This document shows, one piece after another, positions 16,683 through 24,739 of a stretch of 64,000 nucleotides of DNA. The stretch covers positions 24,984 to 88,983 of the forward strand of contig DEKU01000060.1 of assembly GCA_002354035.1 (NCBI GenBank), given 5' to 3'. This DNA is from Bacteroidales bacterium UBA2714. GTDB lineage: Bacteria > Bacteroidota > Bacteroidia > Bacteroidales > P3. Within the stretch, counting starts at the first letter, position 1. The number at the start of each line of letters is the position of its first letter. Below the pieces are notes generated by a model, which was not told the DNA's origin, ran no database searches, and saw only the letters and a list, made by a program, of their open reading frames with translations. The translations under genes and the position numbers were made by a program.

Positions 16683-18397
16683 TCCTTCTCCTCCGTAGCC
16701 ACCGAGCTGAGCAACATTTTCTTCAAATTGAGCAACGCAACCTTTGTCTCGGCTGTGGTTTCGCCCAGTAGTGAGGCAACCTCCTGCGCCACGCGCATCT
16801 GTTTCATGATCAACTCGTCGGTAGTGCTTATGGTATCCAGTTTCACCTTGTCGAGTTTCTTGTCGTAGTTCACCTGTTCCGAAATGTCCTTCATGAGGCC
16901 AAACAGCAAATTCTGCTCTCTCAATAGGCTAACCGTCAGGCTCACATATCTGTTCGTACTGCTTATGTGGAGACATTTGTTCTCTACGCGGCACTTGTTG
17001 GTGTAAGCGTTGTAGAACTCGATGGGGGGGAAGAAGTCTGCAACCGGCCGACCCTGATAGCTCTCGGGGCTTCCGGTCATGCCCAGCATCTTCATGGCTG
17101 TAGCGTTGCAGTCGGCAATGTTCATGTCCGAATCCACAATTATCACGCCTTCGGGCGAGTTGCGCACAATGTCCACAGCCAAGCTCTCGGCCCTTTTGCG
17201 CATGTATGGCAGGCAAATATCGATGTCGGCATATCCGTTCACCACTGCCCAGGCTTTTTCGCGGCATGAATTGTAGCCACAGGCTCCGCAGTTCAGTTCG
17301 TCCTGCTTGTTGAATTTGCCCGTGCGGTGCAGCACCTCCTCAATTTCCTTCTCGCTGGCCGGACGGCTGTGCGAGCGCAAACGGGGGTAGGCTATGCTCA
17401 GGTTCACCCCTGCATCGGGAGCGGGGGTATGCTTGTGGGTCTCCATCTCGTGCTCCACGTAGGCAAGTATGTCGTTCTCGGCCTTGATGACGCCACCCTC
17501 CTGCGCAATAGAGCAGGGGCCGTTGATGCAGCCACCGGGGCATACATTCATCTCGATAAAAGCATGGTCGATCGACTCGATGTTGTTCAACACATCAGCT
17601 ATGCGGTCCACACCATCCACGGCCATATACCGATAGCCCTCTGGCAGAGCGTCGAACGAGCGGATGATGCCCCTCGTCACCGGGAACGCCTTGGCACGGT
17701 TGGCTCCCGTCACCTCGTTTTCGATAGTGAGGCGGTTGATATTGTGCGGGTCGATATTGTTCTCCTCGAACAGTGTCAGCAACTCTTCAAAAGTCAGCAC
17801 CGCGTCGATATTATGCTCGTCGGCCTCCCGTTTCTTGGCGATACAGGGACCTATAAACACTACCTTCAGATCCGGATCCGCCCTGCGCAACATTTTGGCG
17901 TGCGCCACCATGGGCGACTCGACGGGTGCCAGATAGGGCAGAGCCTTGGGGTAGTACATCTGTATCAACCGGCATGCTGCGGGGCAGGCGGAAGTGATGA
18001 AGTTGCGCATCTCGCCTTTGGCAAGCACCCGCTTATATTCCTCCACTACGGCTTGGGCTCCGATAGCCGTCTCTTCGACTATGGCGAAACCCAGTTTAGC
18101 CAATGCAATGTGCAGCGCCGAGAAATCCTCAAGTTCCAAGCTGCTGATGTACGAAGGTGCCACCGAGGCCGCCACCCGCTGGCCGGAAGCCAGCAGCTTG
18201 CGCACCTCAGGCAGCTCACTGTGCACTATCTTGGCGTTTTGCGGACACACTTTGGTGCAGTGGCCGCACAATATGCAGTGTTCTTCAATGATTTGTGCAT
18301 GATGCCCTTTCACTTCTATGGCTTTCACAGGGCATTCACGAACACAACGGTAGCAATCTTTACATTGCACCGTCCGAAATTCCATGTATTCAGACAT
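16679..18397 (-). CDS. Sensory [FeFe]-hydrogenase with PAS domain (HydS/group C type)
   Basis: The 572-residue protein has, in order, two [4Fe-4S] ferredoxin motifs (Cys 12-22 and 41-51) and an H-cluster domain. The latter has TSACP near 135, GPCIAKK near 183 and NVCPGGC near 284. Then come a single Fe-S motif CGACGYNSC (370-378), a PAS domain (about 405-510) and a helical tail. In L1 the first cysteine, the catalytic proton relay, is Ala, while the cluster ligands are kept. This is the hallmark of sensory group C enzymes. It probably senses H2 or redox state and signals to the phosphatase encoded next. Confidence 0.85.
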   Translation of the reverse strand: MSEYMEFRTVQCKDCYRCVRECPVKAIEVKGHHAQIIEEHCILCGHCTKVCPQNAKIVHSELPEVRKLLASGQRVAASVAPSYISSLELEDFSALHIALAKLGFAIVEETAIGAQAVVEEYKRVLAKGEMRNFITSACPAACRLIQMYYPKALPYLAPVESPMVAHAKMLRRADPDLKVVFIGPCIAKKREADEHNIDAVLTFEELLTLFEENNIDPHNINRLTIENEVTGANRAKAFPVTRGIIRSFDALPEGYRYMAVDGVDRIADVLNNIESIDHAFIEMNVCPGGCINGPCSIAQEGGVIKAENDILAYVEHEMETHKHTPAPDAGVNLSIAYPRLRSHSRPASEKEIEEVLHRTGKFNKQDELNCGACGYNSCREKAWAVVNGYADIDICLPYMRKRAESLAVDIVRNSPEGVIIVDSDMNIADCNATAMKMLGMTGSPESYQGRPVADFFPPIEFYNAYTNKCRVENKCLHISSTNRYVSLTVSLLREQNLLFGLMKDISEQVNYDKKLDKVKLDTISTTDELIMKQMRVAQEVASLLGETTAETKVALLNLKKMLLSSVATEEKE

Positions 18398-18411
18398 GCT
18401 GTATTTATGGC

Positions 18412-18711
18412 TTAATTTAGATTGAGTTTAGGGTAGATTTCGTTAGCAAATAATTCTTCAACGTTTTGAGCATTGACCTCGTGGATGATAAAACCATTCT
18501 CACATTCCTCGACCTGGCTGCCGTGGGCGGCGGGTTCGCTCCCCTCGCAAAGCACGGTCACCCCCCGGGCGCAATGCCCGAGGCAAAAACTGGCCTGAAG
18601 GTCTACTATGTCCTCCACATCATATTTTTTAAGCACTTCTTTGAAGGCTTCTATCACATCATACGAACCTTTTAGGTGGCATGAGCTTCCGACGCAAACT
18701 TTGATCGTCAT
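18412..18711 (-). CDS. Thioredoxin-like [2Fe-2S] ferredoxin (NuoE-like)
   Basis: From the ATG at 18711 the protein has 99 residues. Its cysteines fit a NuoE/HymA-type [2Fe-2S] site: CVGSSC near the start and FCLGHC in the middle. An upstream TTG would add eight residues and is less likely. It is the first gene of the hydrogenase operon, 14 bases before the sensory hydrogenase, and probably passes electrons to or from it. The leader upstream is about 315 nt and ends with a strong hairpin at 18737-18779. Confidence 0.85.
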   Translation of the reverse strand: MTIKVCVGSSCHLKGSYDVIEAFKEVLKKYDVEDIVDLQASFCLGHCARGVTVLCEGSEPAAHGSQVEECENGFIIHEVNAQNVEELFANEIYPKLNLN

Positions 18712-19033
18712 ATAGTCTTTTTTTTGTTTATTCAAATACCGGGATGGTGGACCACTCGTTCCCCGTGGTCCTCCCGGTAGCTATTGTCTCGTTAATGTTT
18801 CCCCTTCCTTGGGATGGTAAAGTTGCCCAGTTTGAGGCTTCAGAGCTTTTCCAAAAGTGTGAGAGGCGAAGAGTCGGCAATTTGTAGAGGGGGAAGTGGG
18901 TCAAGCATTATGGCAAGAAAGATGTCCTGGCCTCCGCCTTTCACTTTTTGGGGTATACTACAATACATCAATTTAAGCGTTTCAGTCTCATTCTGTGGAA
19001 CTTTTCAATGTTCTCTCTTCTTGTTTCGGTTTG
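18712..19033 (-). other. Long 5' leader of hydrogenase operon
   Basis: This region separates the best promoter from the first start codon. It contains the hairpin at 18737-18779 and, on the transcribed strand, a possible 22-codon ORF starting MLDPLPPLQIADSS. No plus-strand gene is credible. Leaders of this length are unusual in bacteria and suggest post-initiation control. I saw no recognisable Rex operator near the promoter. Confidence 0.4.
18737..18779 (-). promoter_or_regulatory. Leader hairpin upstream of hydrogenase operon
   Basis: TACCGGGA pairs with TCCCGGTA (8 bp), and inside it GGACCAC pairs with GTGGTCC (7 bp). A 4-base bulge (18745-18748) and a 9-base loop complete it. It lies 26 bases upstream of the first start codon and is followed only by UUUG, not a long U tract. 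It may control translation or attenuation, or mark an RNA-processing site. No known riboswitch was recognised. Confidence 0.5.
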
Positions 19034-19064
19034 CAAAAATACTAAATCTGTTCAATATAGCAAA
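19034..19064 (-). promoter_or_regulatory. Promoter of hydrogenase operon
   Basis: On the minus strand TTTG (19061-19064) and TATTTTTG (19034-19041) are separated by exactly 19 bases. This is an excellent match to the Bacteroidetes primary sigma consensus TTTG-N19-TAnnTTTG. Initiation would be near 19027. Confidence 0.65.
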
Positions 19065-19244
19065 TTTTTCTTTCATTATTTATTGCATATCGCTGATACT
19101 CATTTAGAAAAAATGTTTCGTATCGTTCTTTTTTTATCGAAATAACTGTATCAAATAAGGCGGTTGTAACGTTTTTCGCCTTTGGGCAAATATTTTGTCG
19201 GCCGTAGTGAGGTGTGGAGTGGTGGACCCTTGTGCCGTGGTGGG

Positions 19245-19883
19245 TCAGCTGCGGCGCAACAGTTCGGCTGTGAGCGCGGCCAGCGAGGCGGCCAGATTCT
19301 CGTTCTTCACCAATATGTTGTCGGGCAGGTTGATGGTTGTAGGGGCAAAGTTCCAAATGGCTTTCACCCCTCCGGCCACCAGTTGGTCCGCCACCTGTTG
19401 GGCTGCGGTGGCAGGCACGGCAATGATGCCTATCTTGATATGCGTCCGGCGCAGGAAGGATACCAGTTTGGCGATGGGCAGCACTGGCTTGCCGGCAATG
19501 TTCCTTTCATGCACCTCCTTGTCGAACCCCGCCACAATGCCCAGGCCGTAGTTGTCGAAGCCGCCATACTGCATCAGCACGTGCCCCAACGCGCCCACGC
19601 CCACCAGCACCGCCTCGTCGTAGTGGTCGTAGCCGAGGTACACCTTCAGGTCGGCCAGGATGGTGTCGATTTTAAATCCCAGCTTTGGCCGTCCGGGTTC
19701 GGAACAGATGCTGGCCAAGTCTTTGCGTACCTGCACGGGGTTTATAGAAAGGCTTTCGGCTATGGTTGTGGCGGAGATGTACTCGTCGCCACGGGCCTGG
19801 CAGCTCTCTATGATGCAATAATAGGAGGGCAGTCGGCTCAGCGTCGATTTCAAGATTATCAAGGAGTTTTGTTTATCTTTCAT
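19245..19883 (-). CDS. rex: Redox-sensing transcriptional repressor Rex
   Basis: This is a 212-residue Rex. It has an N-terminal winged helix (LSRLPSYYCIIESCQ, then SINPVQVRKDLA) and a Rossmann domain with the NAD(H) site GVGALGHVLMQYGG. The fold closes with VKAIWNFAPTTI. Rex reads the NADH/NAD+ ratio and releases DNA when NADH is high. I chose ATG 19883 (MKDKQNSL); two ATGs 15 and 30 bases upstream are possible. Its position just upstream of the hydrogenase operon suggests it controls that operon. Confidence 0.93.
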   Translation of the reverse strand: MKDKQNSLIILKSTLSRLPSYYCIIESCQARGDEYISATTIAESLSINPVQVRKDLASICSEPGRPKLGFKIDTILADLKVYLGYDHYDEAVLVGVGALGHVLMQYGGFDNYGLGIVAGFDKEVHERNIAGKPVLPIAKLVSFLRRTHIKIGIIAVPATAAQQVADQLVAGGVKAIWNFAPTTINLPDNILVKNENLAASLAALTAELLRRS

Positions 19884-19910
19884 GGTTTCGCTACGCATCG
19901 TTTTCAAATG

Positions 19911-19918
19911 CAAAGTTA
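19911..19918 (-). promoter_or_regulatory. Rex promoter, -7 element
   Basis: TAACTTTG on the minus strand matches TAnnTTTG and lies 28 bases upstream of the preferred rex start. A TTTG-like -33 box at 19933-19936 is only 14 bases away, so that part is uncertain. Confidence 0.45.
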
Positions 19919-20062
19919 CATATTTTTTTTTGCAAAAATGAAATTAGTTTGTCATGGCCTCCTTGCCGATTGCCGATTAGTCTGGTTTGAGGGTGATCGT
20001 GGGCAGCCGGGATGTAGTAGGGTCGCTCTTTTTCCAATTGTTCTTCAATGGTTATTTTACAT

Positions 20063-20115
20063 TTTGTTTCTGCCGAGAGTATAAGTAGTGTATAAATAGT
20101 GTGTAAATAGTGTGA
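20063..20115. repeat. Intergenic 11-bp periodic array B with head motif
   Basis: Three 11-bp units, GTATAAGTAGT, GTATAAATAGT and GTGTAAATAGT, occupy 20079-20111. A partial fourth follows. TTTGTTTCTGC at 20063-20073 precedes the units by five bases. The same head and first unit occur at 41.74 kb. The array lies between the terminator of the polysaccharide operon and the rex promoter. No ORF covers it. Confidence 0.75.
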
Positions 20116-20152
20116 ATGGACTGGGGACTGGTGGGCGTGGGTGGGGGCGGGG

Positions 20153-20190
20153 GCAAAAAAGAGCCGCCTTCTTGTTGGCAGGGAGGCGGC
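20153..20190 (-). terminator. Intrinsic terminator of the polysaccharide operon
   Basis: On the minus strand GCCGCCT and AGGCGGC form a 7-bp GC-rich stem with a 14-base loop, followed by TC and six T residues. It begins 30 bases after the stop of the last gene of the locus. This is a convincing intrinsic terminator for a transcript that may start near 55.7 kb. Confidence 0.8.
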
Positions 20191-20219
20191 ATGGGTGGGA
20201 TGGGTATGGGTAGGTATTA

Positions 20220-21344
20220 CTATGTCGTGTGGGGTTGGGCGATGAGGTTGATGATGCGGTCGAGGTCGCTGTCGGACAGTTGGTGGTGCATGGGGAGGCA
20301 GATGACTTGGTTGGCTATGCGGGTGGCGTTGGGAAGGTTGTCGGGGGCGGCGCTGGGAAGGGCTTTGTAGGTGTCGAATGAGCTGATGAGAGGGTAGAAG
20401 TAGCGGCGGCTGTAAATGTTGTGGTTGCGGAGTTTTTCGTAGAGTTGGTCGCGTGTCATGCCGTATTGTTCGGCGTCGACAAAGATGGGGAAGTAGCTGT
20501 AGTTGTGCCTTACGCCGGGCATGTCGTCGAAGAAGTGTATGCCTTTGACGGGTCGCAGGGCTTCGCGGTAGCGGAGGGCGGCCTGTTGACGGGCATGGAT
20601 GGCTTGGTCGACGTGACGGAGGTTGATAAGTCCTATGGCTGAGCGGATTTCGTCCATCTTGCCGTTGATGCCTGGGGCCACGACTTCGGTCTCGCTTTCG
20701 AAGCCGAAGTTTTTGAGGTAGTCGATTCGTTTTTTGGTGGCTTCGTCGTGGATGATGAGTGCACCGCCTTCGGCGGTGTTGAATACTTTGGTGGCGTGGA
20801 AGCTGAGGGTGGACATGTCGCCCCAGTTGAGGATGGACTGGCCGTCTTGTTCGACGCCGAAGGCATGGGCGGCGTCGTAGATGACTTTGAGTCCGTATTT
20901 GTCGGCTATTTGTTGTATGCGTTTGCCGTCGCAGGGTTTGCCGTAGCAGTGTACGGGCAGGATGGCTGTGGTGCGGGGAGTGATGGCGGCCTCGATTTTG
21001 TCGGGGTCGATTCCGCAGTTGGTGGGGTCGATGTCGACGAAAACGGGCTTGAGGCCGTTCCACCAGATGCTGTGGGTGGTGGCCACGAAGCTATAGGGTG
21101 TGGTGATGACTTCGCCGCTGATGCGGAGGGCTTGGAGGGCGGTGAGCAGGGGGAGTGTGCCGTTGGTGAAGAGGCTGATGTAGGGTACTTTGAGGTATCG
21201 GCACAGTTCGGTCTCCAGTTGTTGGTGGAATTGGCCGTTGTTGGTGATCCATTTGCTGGCCCAGATTTCCCTCAGCAGGGTGTTGAGTTCGTCAGGGTCG
21301 GGGAGCAGCGGGGAGGTGACTGTTATGAGGTTGTCTTTTTCCAC
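20220..21344 (-). CDS. DegT/DnrJ/EryC1/StrS-family sugar aminotransferase
   Basis: The 374-residue PLP enzyme begins with a GTG codon 12 bases after wzc. The PLP lysine is in SFHATKVFNTAEGG (near residue 185). The phosphate and Asp contacts are in NGTLPLLTAL and VIYDAAHAFG. GKMDEIRSAIGL is typical of the sugar aminotransferases. It transfers an amino group from glutamate to a nucleotide keto-sugar, probably a dTDP-4-keto-6-deoxyhexose as for VioA or FdtB. The matching dehydratase is not in the window, so the substrate is a guess. Confidence 0.9.
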   Translation of the reverse strand: MEKDNLITVTSPLLPDPDELNTLLREIWASKWITNNGQFHQQLETELCRYLKVPYISLFTNGTLPLLTALQALRISGEVITTPYSFVATTHSIWWNGLKPVFVDIDPTNCGIDPDKIEAAITPRTTAILPVHCYGKPCDGKRIQQIADKYGLKVIYDAAHAFGVEQDGQSILNWGDMSTLSFHATKVFNTAEGGALIIHDEATKKRIDYLKNFGFESETEVVAPGINGKMDEIRSAIGLINLRHVDQAIHARQQAALRYREALRPVKGIHFFDDMPGVRHNYSYFPIFVDAEQYGMTRDQLYEKLRNHNIYSRRYFYPLISSFDTYKALPSAAPDNLPNATRIANQVICLPMHHQLSDSDLDRIINLIAQPHTT

Positions 21345-21356
21345 GTGCGGACGAGC

Positions 21357-23882
21357 CTATTTTTTGAATTTTAATAAGTTGAGTAAGGCTTCTTTTTTGG
21401 AGACGGGTTGTTGGGAGGAGCCGTCTTTGCCGTAGCCATAACCGTAGCCATAACCGTAGCCGTAGCCGTAACCGTAGCCATAACCGTACCCATAGCGGTT
21501 GCCGTAGAGGGGTTGTTTTTCGTATTTGACGTCGTTGAGGATGAGGCACATGTTGGGGAAGGTTTTTTCTTGGTAGAGGCGTTCGATGTCGAGCAGCATA
21601 CGTTTGTCAAAGATGCGTGCGCGGATGATGAAGCAGGTGTGGTCGGCCACGCGTTTGATGATGTCGGCGTCGACTACCATGCCAGCGGGTGTGCCGTCGA
21701 TGATGATGTAGTCGTAGCGGGGACGGAGGATTTCGAATATTTGGTCGAACCGGGGTGAGCTGAGGAGTTCGGCGGGGTTGGGGGGCAGGATGCCGGAGAA
21801 GATGGTGTCGACACCCGGTGCTATGATGTCGTGGAGGATGAGGTTGTCGAGGTTGTCTTCTTTACCGGCGAGGTAGTTGACTATGCCGGGTTTTGAGCGG
21901 GTGTAGAAGCGGTGGGTGAGTGCTCCTTTGCGGAGGTCGATATCCATGAGCAGCACCTTTTTGTCGGTGAGACCGATGCTGGCAGCCAGATTGCTGGTGG
22001 TGAATGTTTTGCCAGAGTTGGCCATGAGGGATGAGAAGAGGAGTACTTTGGCCTGCCCGGGTTTGCCGCTGAGGAAGTCGATTTTGGCGCGGAGGAGTCG
22101 GAAGGATTCGGCGATGCCGTCGTGTTCGTTGTCGGAAACGATGATGGATTCTTTTTTTTCGGGTGAGGCAGTTTTTTTGGATGTTTTGCCAGATTTGCCT
22201 TTTTGGTCGGTTTGGGTGAGGGCGGGTATTTCGCAGAGGAAGGGGGCTGTGGTGGCGGCTTCGATGTCGGCGTAGGTCTTGACTTGTGTGTCGAACAGGC
22301 GGCGCAACAGGTAGAAGACGACGGGGATGAGGAGTCCGATGATGAAGCCCATGAAGGTCATGTGTTGGGTGTCGGGCGAGACGGGGCTGCTGTTGACCTG
22401 CGCGGCGTCGATGATTTTGGCGCTGCCTTCGAGTGAGGGCTGGCTTATCATGAGCTCTTCGCGGCGGGTGAGGAGTGAGACGTAGAGTTGTTCTTTGATT
22501 TTTTGGTTGCGTTCCATGCCTTCGAGGTAGATCTGTTTGTGTGGCACGGAGCGCATTTTGATGGAGGCGGTGTTGGCTAAGTTGCGTTCGTTGACGATGC
22601 GTTGTTCGAGTGAGGCGATGTAGCCTTCGGTCATGCTGGCAAGGTCTTGCTGGAGTTGGCGTTGGCTTTCGATGGTTTTGGAGGCCACGGGGTTGTTGGT
22701 GGTGCCCATTTCTTTGTAGCGGGCGATGGCTTGGGCGTTTTGGTTGAAGTTGGTGAGGTATTGCAGGATGACGGTGTTAGTCATAGTTCCGACGGGGATG
22801 ACGCGGCTGCCGTCGTTGGAGCGGATGCCGTTGAGGAGGGCGCGGACCATTTCGAGTTCGGTCTGCATGCGCTGCACTTCTTGGTTGGACTGGAAGTTGG
22901 TCTGGATGTAGCGTTCGCCGATGGAGGCTGAAGTGATTACGTCGTTGCTGCTGCGGTAGTTGGCCATGGCAGACTCTTGTGCGTCGAGGTCGCCGCTGAT
23001 GATGTTGATACGTTCGTTGATGTAGTTGTAGGTGTCGGAGATGATGCGCTTTTTGTCGTTGACGGCACCTTCGTTGTAGACACGGATGAGGGCGTTGATG
23101 AAATCGGCGCAGCGTTGTGCGGAGCCGTCGCGCATGTAGAGGTTGAGAATGGTGTTGCGGTCGCTGTCGCGTTCGACGCTGAGTTTGTTGCGGTAGTATT
23201 CGGTGACGGCTTCGACGTTTTTGTTGGTGATGTGTATGTCTTGTCCGATGTAGTCGTCTTGGAATGCCCAGGTTTTATGAATCATGAGCCGTCCCATGGG
23301 GGTGATGACGGTTTTGTTGAGAGGGATGTAGAGTGAGTGGTGGCCAGGGCGATGCATGAGGACGTGGTCGTTGTCGAGGATGGTGATGGTCAGTTTGCTT
23401 GGGAGTTGGAATCCTTCTTCGCGGTCGTTGATGACGAGTTCGATGGGGGAGGTGTTGTAGAGGTCTTTGTAGCGGTGGGCGAAACGGGTTTTGGTGGAGT
23501 ATGTAGTGTTGAGGTTCAGCTGCTCGACCACTTTGCGGATGGTGGTTTTGGAGGTGAGAATCATGATCTCGTTGTTGATGGAGCTGGAGTAGAAGGAGCG
23601 GAGGCCGAGCGAGGATCGGAGGGTGGCTTCGCGAGTGTCTTCATCGCTGATGCCAAGTTCGTTGCCACTGCGGATGAGGATTTTGGCGTGGCTGGCATAG
23701 GCTTTTTCCTGTCGGCGTGCGTTGAGGTTTGCTATCACGGCTCCGAGAATTGCGAAGAGGAGGAGCCAGTGGATGTTGCGCAGCAGGAGAAAAACGATGT
23801 CCTTGATGCGGAAGGTGACGGACTGTTTGTCGTCGAGGAATGAAAGGTCGGATTGTGTGGTTTGGGTATTCTTGTCGTCCAT
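21357..23882 (-). CDS. wzc: Wzc-type polysaccharide co-polymerase and tyrosine autokinase
   Basis: The 841-residue inner-membrane protein has a Wzz domain flanked by two membrane helices (IHWLLLFAILGAVIANL near residue 40 and MGFIIGLLIPVVFYLL near 510) with long coiled coils between. The C-terminal BY-kinase domain has a Walker A variant (MANSGKTFT), Walker A' (VLLMDIDLRKG) and Walker B (YIIIDGTPAG). The tail carries eleven consecutive Tyr-Gly pairs, an extreme form of the autophosphorylated tyrosine cluster. It controls chain length and export through cycles of phosphorylation. No cognate phosphatase gene is visible. Confidence 0.93.
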   Translation of the reverse strand: MDDKNTQTTQSDLSFLDDKQSVTFRIKDIVFLLLRNIHWLLLFAILGAVIANLNARRQEKAYASHAKILIRSGNELGISDEDTREATLRSSLGLRSFYSSSINNEIMILTSKTTIRKVVEQLNLNTTYSTKTRFAHRYKDLYNTSPIELVINDREEGFQLPSKLTITILDNDHVLMHRPGHHSLYIPLNKTVITPMGRLMIHKTWAFQDDYIGQDIHITNKNVEAVTEYYRNKLSVERDSDRNTILNLYMRDGSAQRCADFINALIRVYNEGAVNDKKRIISDTYNYINERINIISGDLDAQESAMANYRSSNDVITSASIGERYIQTNFQSNQEVQRMQTELEMVRALLNGIRSNDGSRVIPVGTMTNTVILQYLTNFNQNAQAIARYKEMGTTNNPVASKTIESQRQLQQDLASMTEGYIASLEQRIVNERNLANTASIKMRSVPHKQIYLEGMERNQKIKEQLYVSLLTRREELMISQPSLEGSAKIIDAAQVNSSPVSPDTQHMTFMGFIIGLLIPVVFYLLRRLFDTQVKTYADIEAATTAPFLCEIPALTQTDQKGKSGKTSKKTASPEKKESIIVSDNEHDGIAESFRLLRAKIDFLSGKPGQAKVLLFSSLMANSGKTFTTSNLAASIGLTDKKVLLMDIDLRKGALTHRFYTRSKPGIVNYLAGKEDNLDNLILHDIIAPGVDTIFSGILPPNPAELLSSPRFDQIFEILRPRYDYIIIDGTPAGMVVDADIIKRVADHTCFIIRARIFDKRMLLDIERLYQEKTFPNMCLILNDVKYEKQPLYGNRYGYGYGYGYGYGYGYGYGYGYGKDGSSQQPVSKKEALLNLLKFKK
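21429..21494 (-). repeat. Tyr-Gly coding microsatellite in wzc
   Basis: Eleven 6-bp units of the type TAY GGN encode (Tyr-Gly)11 just before the last 25 residues of Wzc. Codons vary between TAT and TAC and between GGC, GGT and GGG, so the repeat is maintained at protein level. It could still change length by slippage. Confidence 0.9.
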
Positions 23883-23913
23883 GGGATTATGGGTGATTAA
23901 TGCTGTGAGGCGG

Positions 23914-24696
23914 TTATTTATTGATGAGGTTTATGATGGTGAGGACAAGGGTGATGGAGGACATGACGGTGGAGGACCACATGCCTACAAAGTTCCGCGC
24001 TTCTTGACGGGTGGTGGAGGTGTTGTAGTTTTGAGTGATGATGAAGTCGTTTTGCTGGAGCATGAAGAAGGGGTCTTGGAAGACGGATGAGGAGCGGGGG
24101 TCGAGGTAGCGCATAACCATTTTGCCGTCGATTTCACGCATGATGGCTATCTTGTTTCGGTTGGTGTAGACGCTGAGGTCGCCACAGAGTGCGAGGGCTT
24201 CGAGGAAGGTGCAGCGTTCGTTGGTGATGGTGATGGATTTGCCGCCTTCGGCTCCGAGGAAGAAGATTTTGAAGTTGGCAAAGCGGACCATGATGACGGC
24301 CTGAGTGAGTAGGCCACCATCTTCCAGACGGTGTTTGAGGGTGTCTTGCAGTTCGAGGCGAGTGAGGCCGGCGACGTGTATTTCGCCGAGGACTGGGAAC
24401 TGTATGTTGCCGTTGACGTCGACGAGGTAGGCACCACGGGAGTTACCAGAAGTTCCGCCAATGGATTTGTTGCTGATGTTGAATGGTTTGACAAGGTCTT
24501 CTTCGCCACTGGGGCCGTAGACGAAGATGTCCAGTTCGTCGTAGGGGCAAATTCGGGCCTGGAATTTGTTTTCCAGTTCAATCTGGCTCCCGTGCCGCAT
24601 GTCTTGAAGGTAGTTGACTTGGCTGGGTGTTACACATGAGGTAAATGCAAGTGCCAGCCCGATAACAAGAAACGATATTCTGATTTTTGTCTTCAT
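23914..24696 (-). CDS. wza: Wza-like outer-membrane polysaccharide export lipoprotein
   Basis: The 260-residue protein has a lipoprotein signal (FLVIGLALAFTSC; lipobox Cys at residue 21). A polysaccharide export domain follows (YDELDIFVYGPSGEEDL, then LVDVNGNIQFPVLGEI) and then a SLBB-like segment. It ends in a hydrophobic helix (MSSITLVLTIINLI) consistent with the outer-membrane helix of Wza. It forms the channel for the polysaccharide and partners with the Wzc encoded immediately after, as in other Bacteroidales capsule loci. Confidence 0.9.
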   Translation of the reverse strand: MKTKIRISFLVIGLALAFTSCVTPSQVNYLQDMRHGSQIELENKFQARICPYDELDIFVYGPSGEEDLVKPFNISNKSIGGTSGNSRGAYLVDVNGNIQFPVLGEIHVAGLTRLELQDTLKHRLEDGGLLTQAVIMVRFANFKIFFLGAEGGKSITITNERCTFLEALALCGDLSVYTNRNKIAIMREIDGKMVMRYLDPRSSSVFQDPFFMLQQNDFIITQNYNTSTTRQEARNFVGMWSSTVMSSITLVLTIINLINK

Positions 24697-24739
24697 GGGT
24701 TAGAAAAAATGTGTTCTAAATAACGATGGTGATGTCTTT

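Noticed and set aside
19034..19064. Rex operator overlapping the hydrogenase promoter
   Set aside because: No TTGTGAA/TTCACAA-like palindrome could be found by eye, so Rex control is stated only as an inference from gene neighbourhood.
21429..21494. Possible CRISPR-like or minisatellite array
   Set aside because: It is a 6-bp coding repeat for Tyr-Gly within wzc. No CRISPR array with spacers was seen anywhere in the window.
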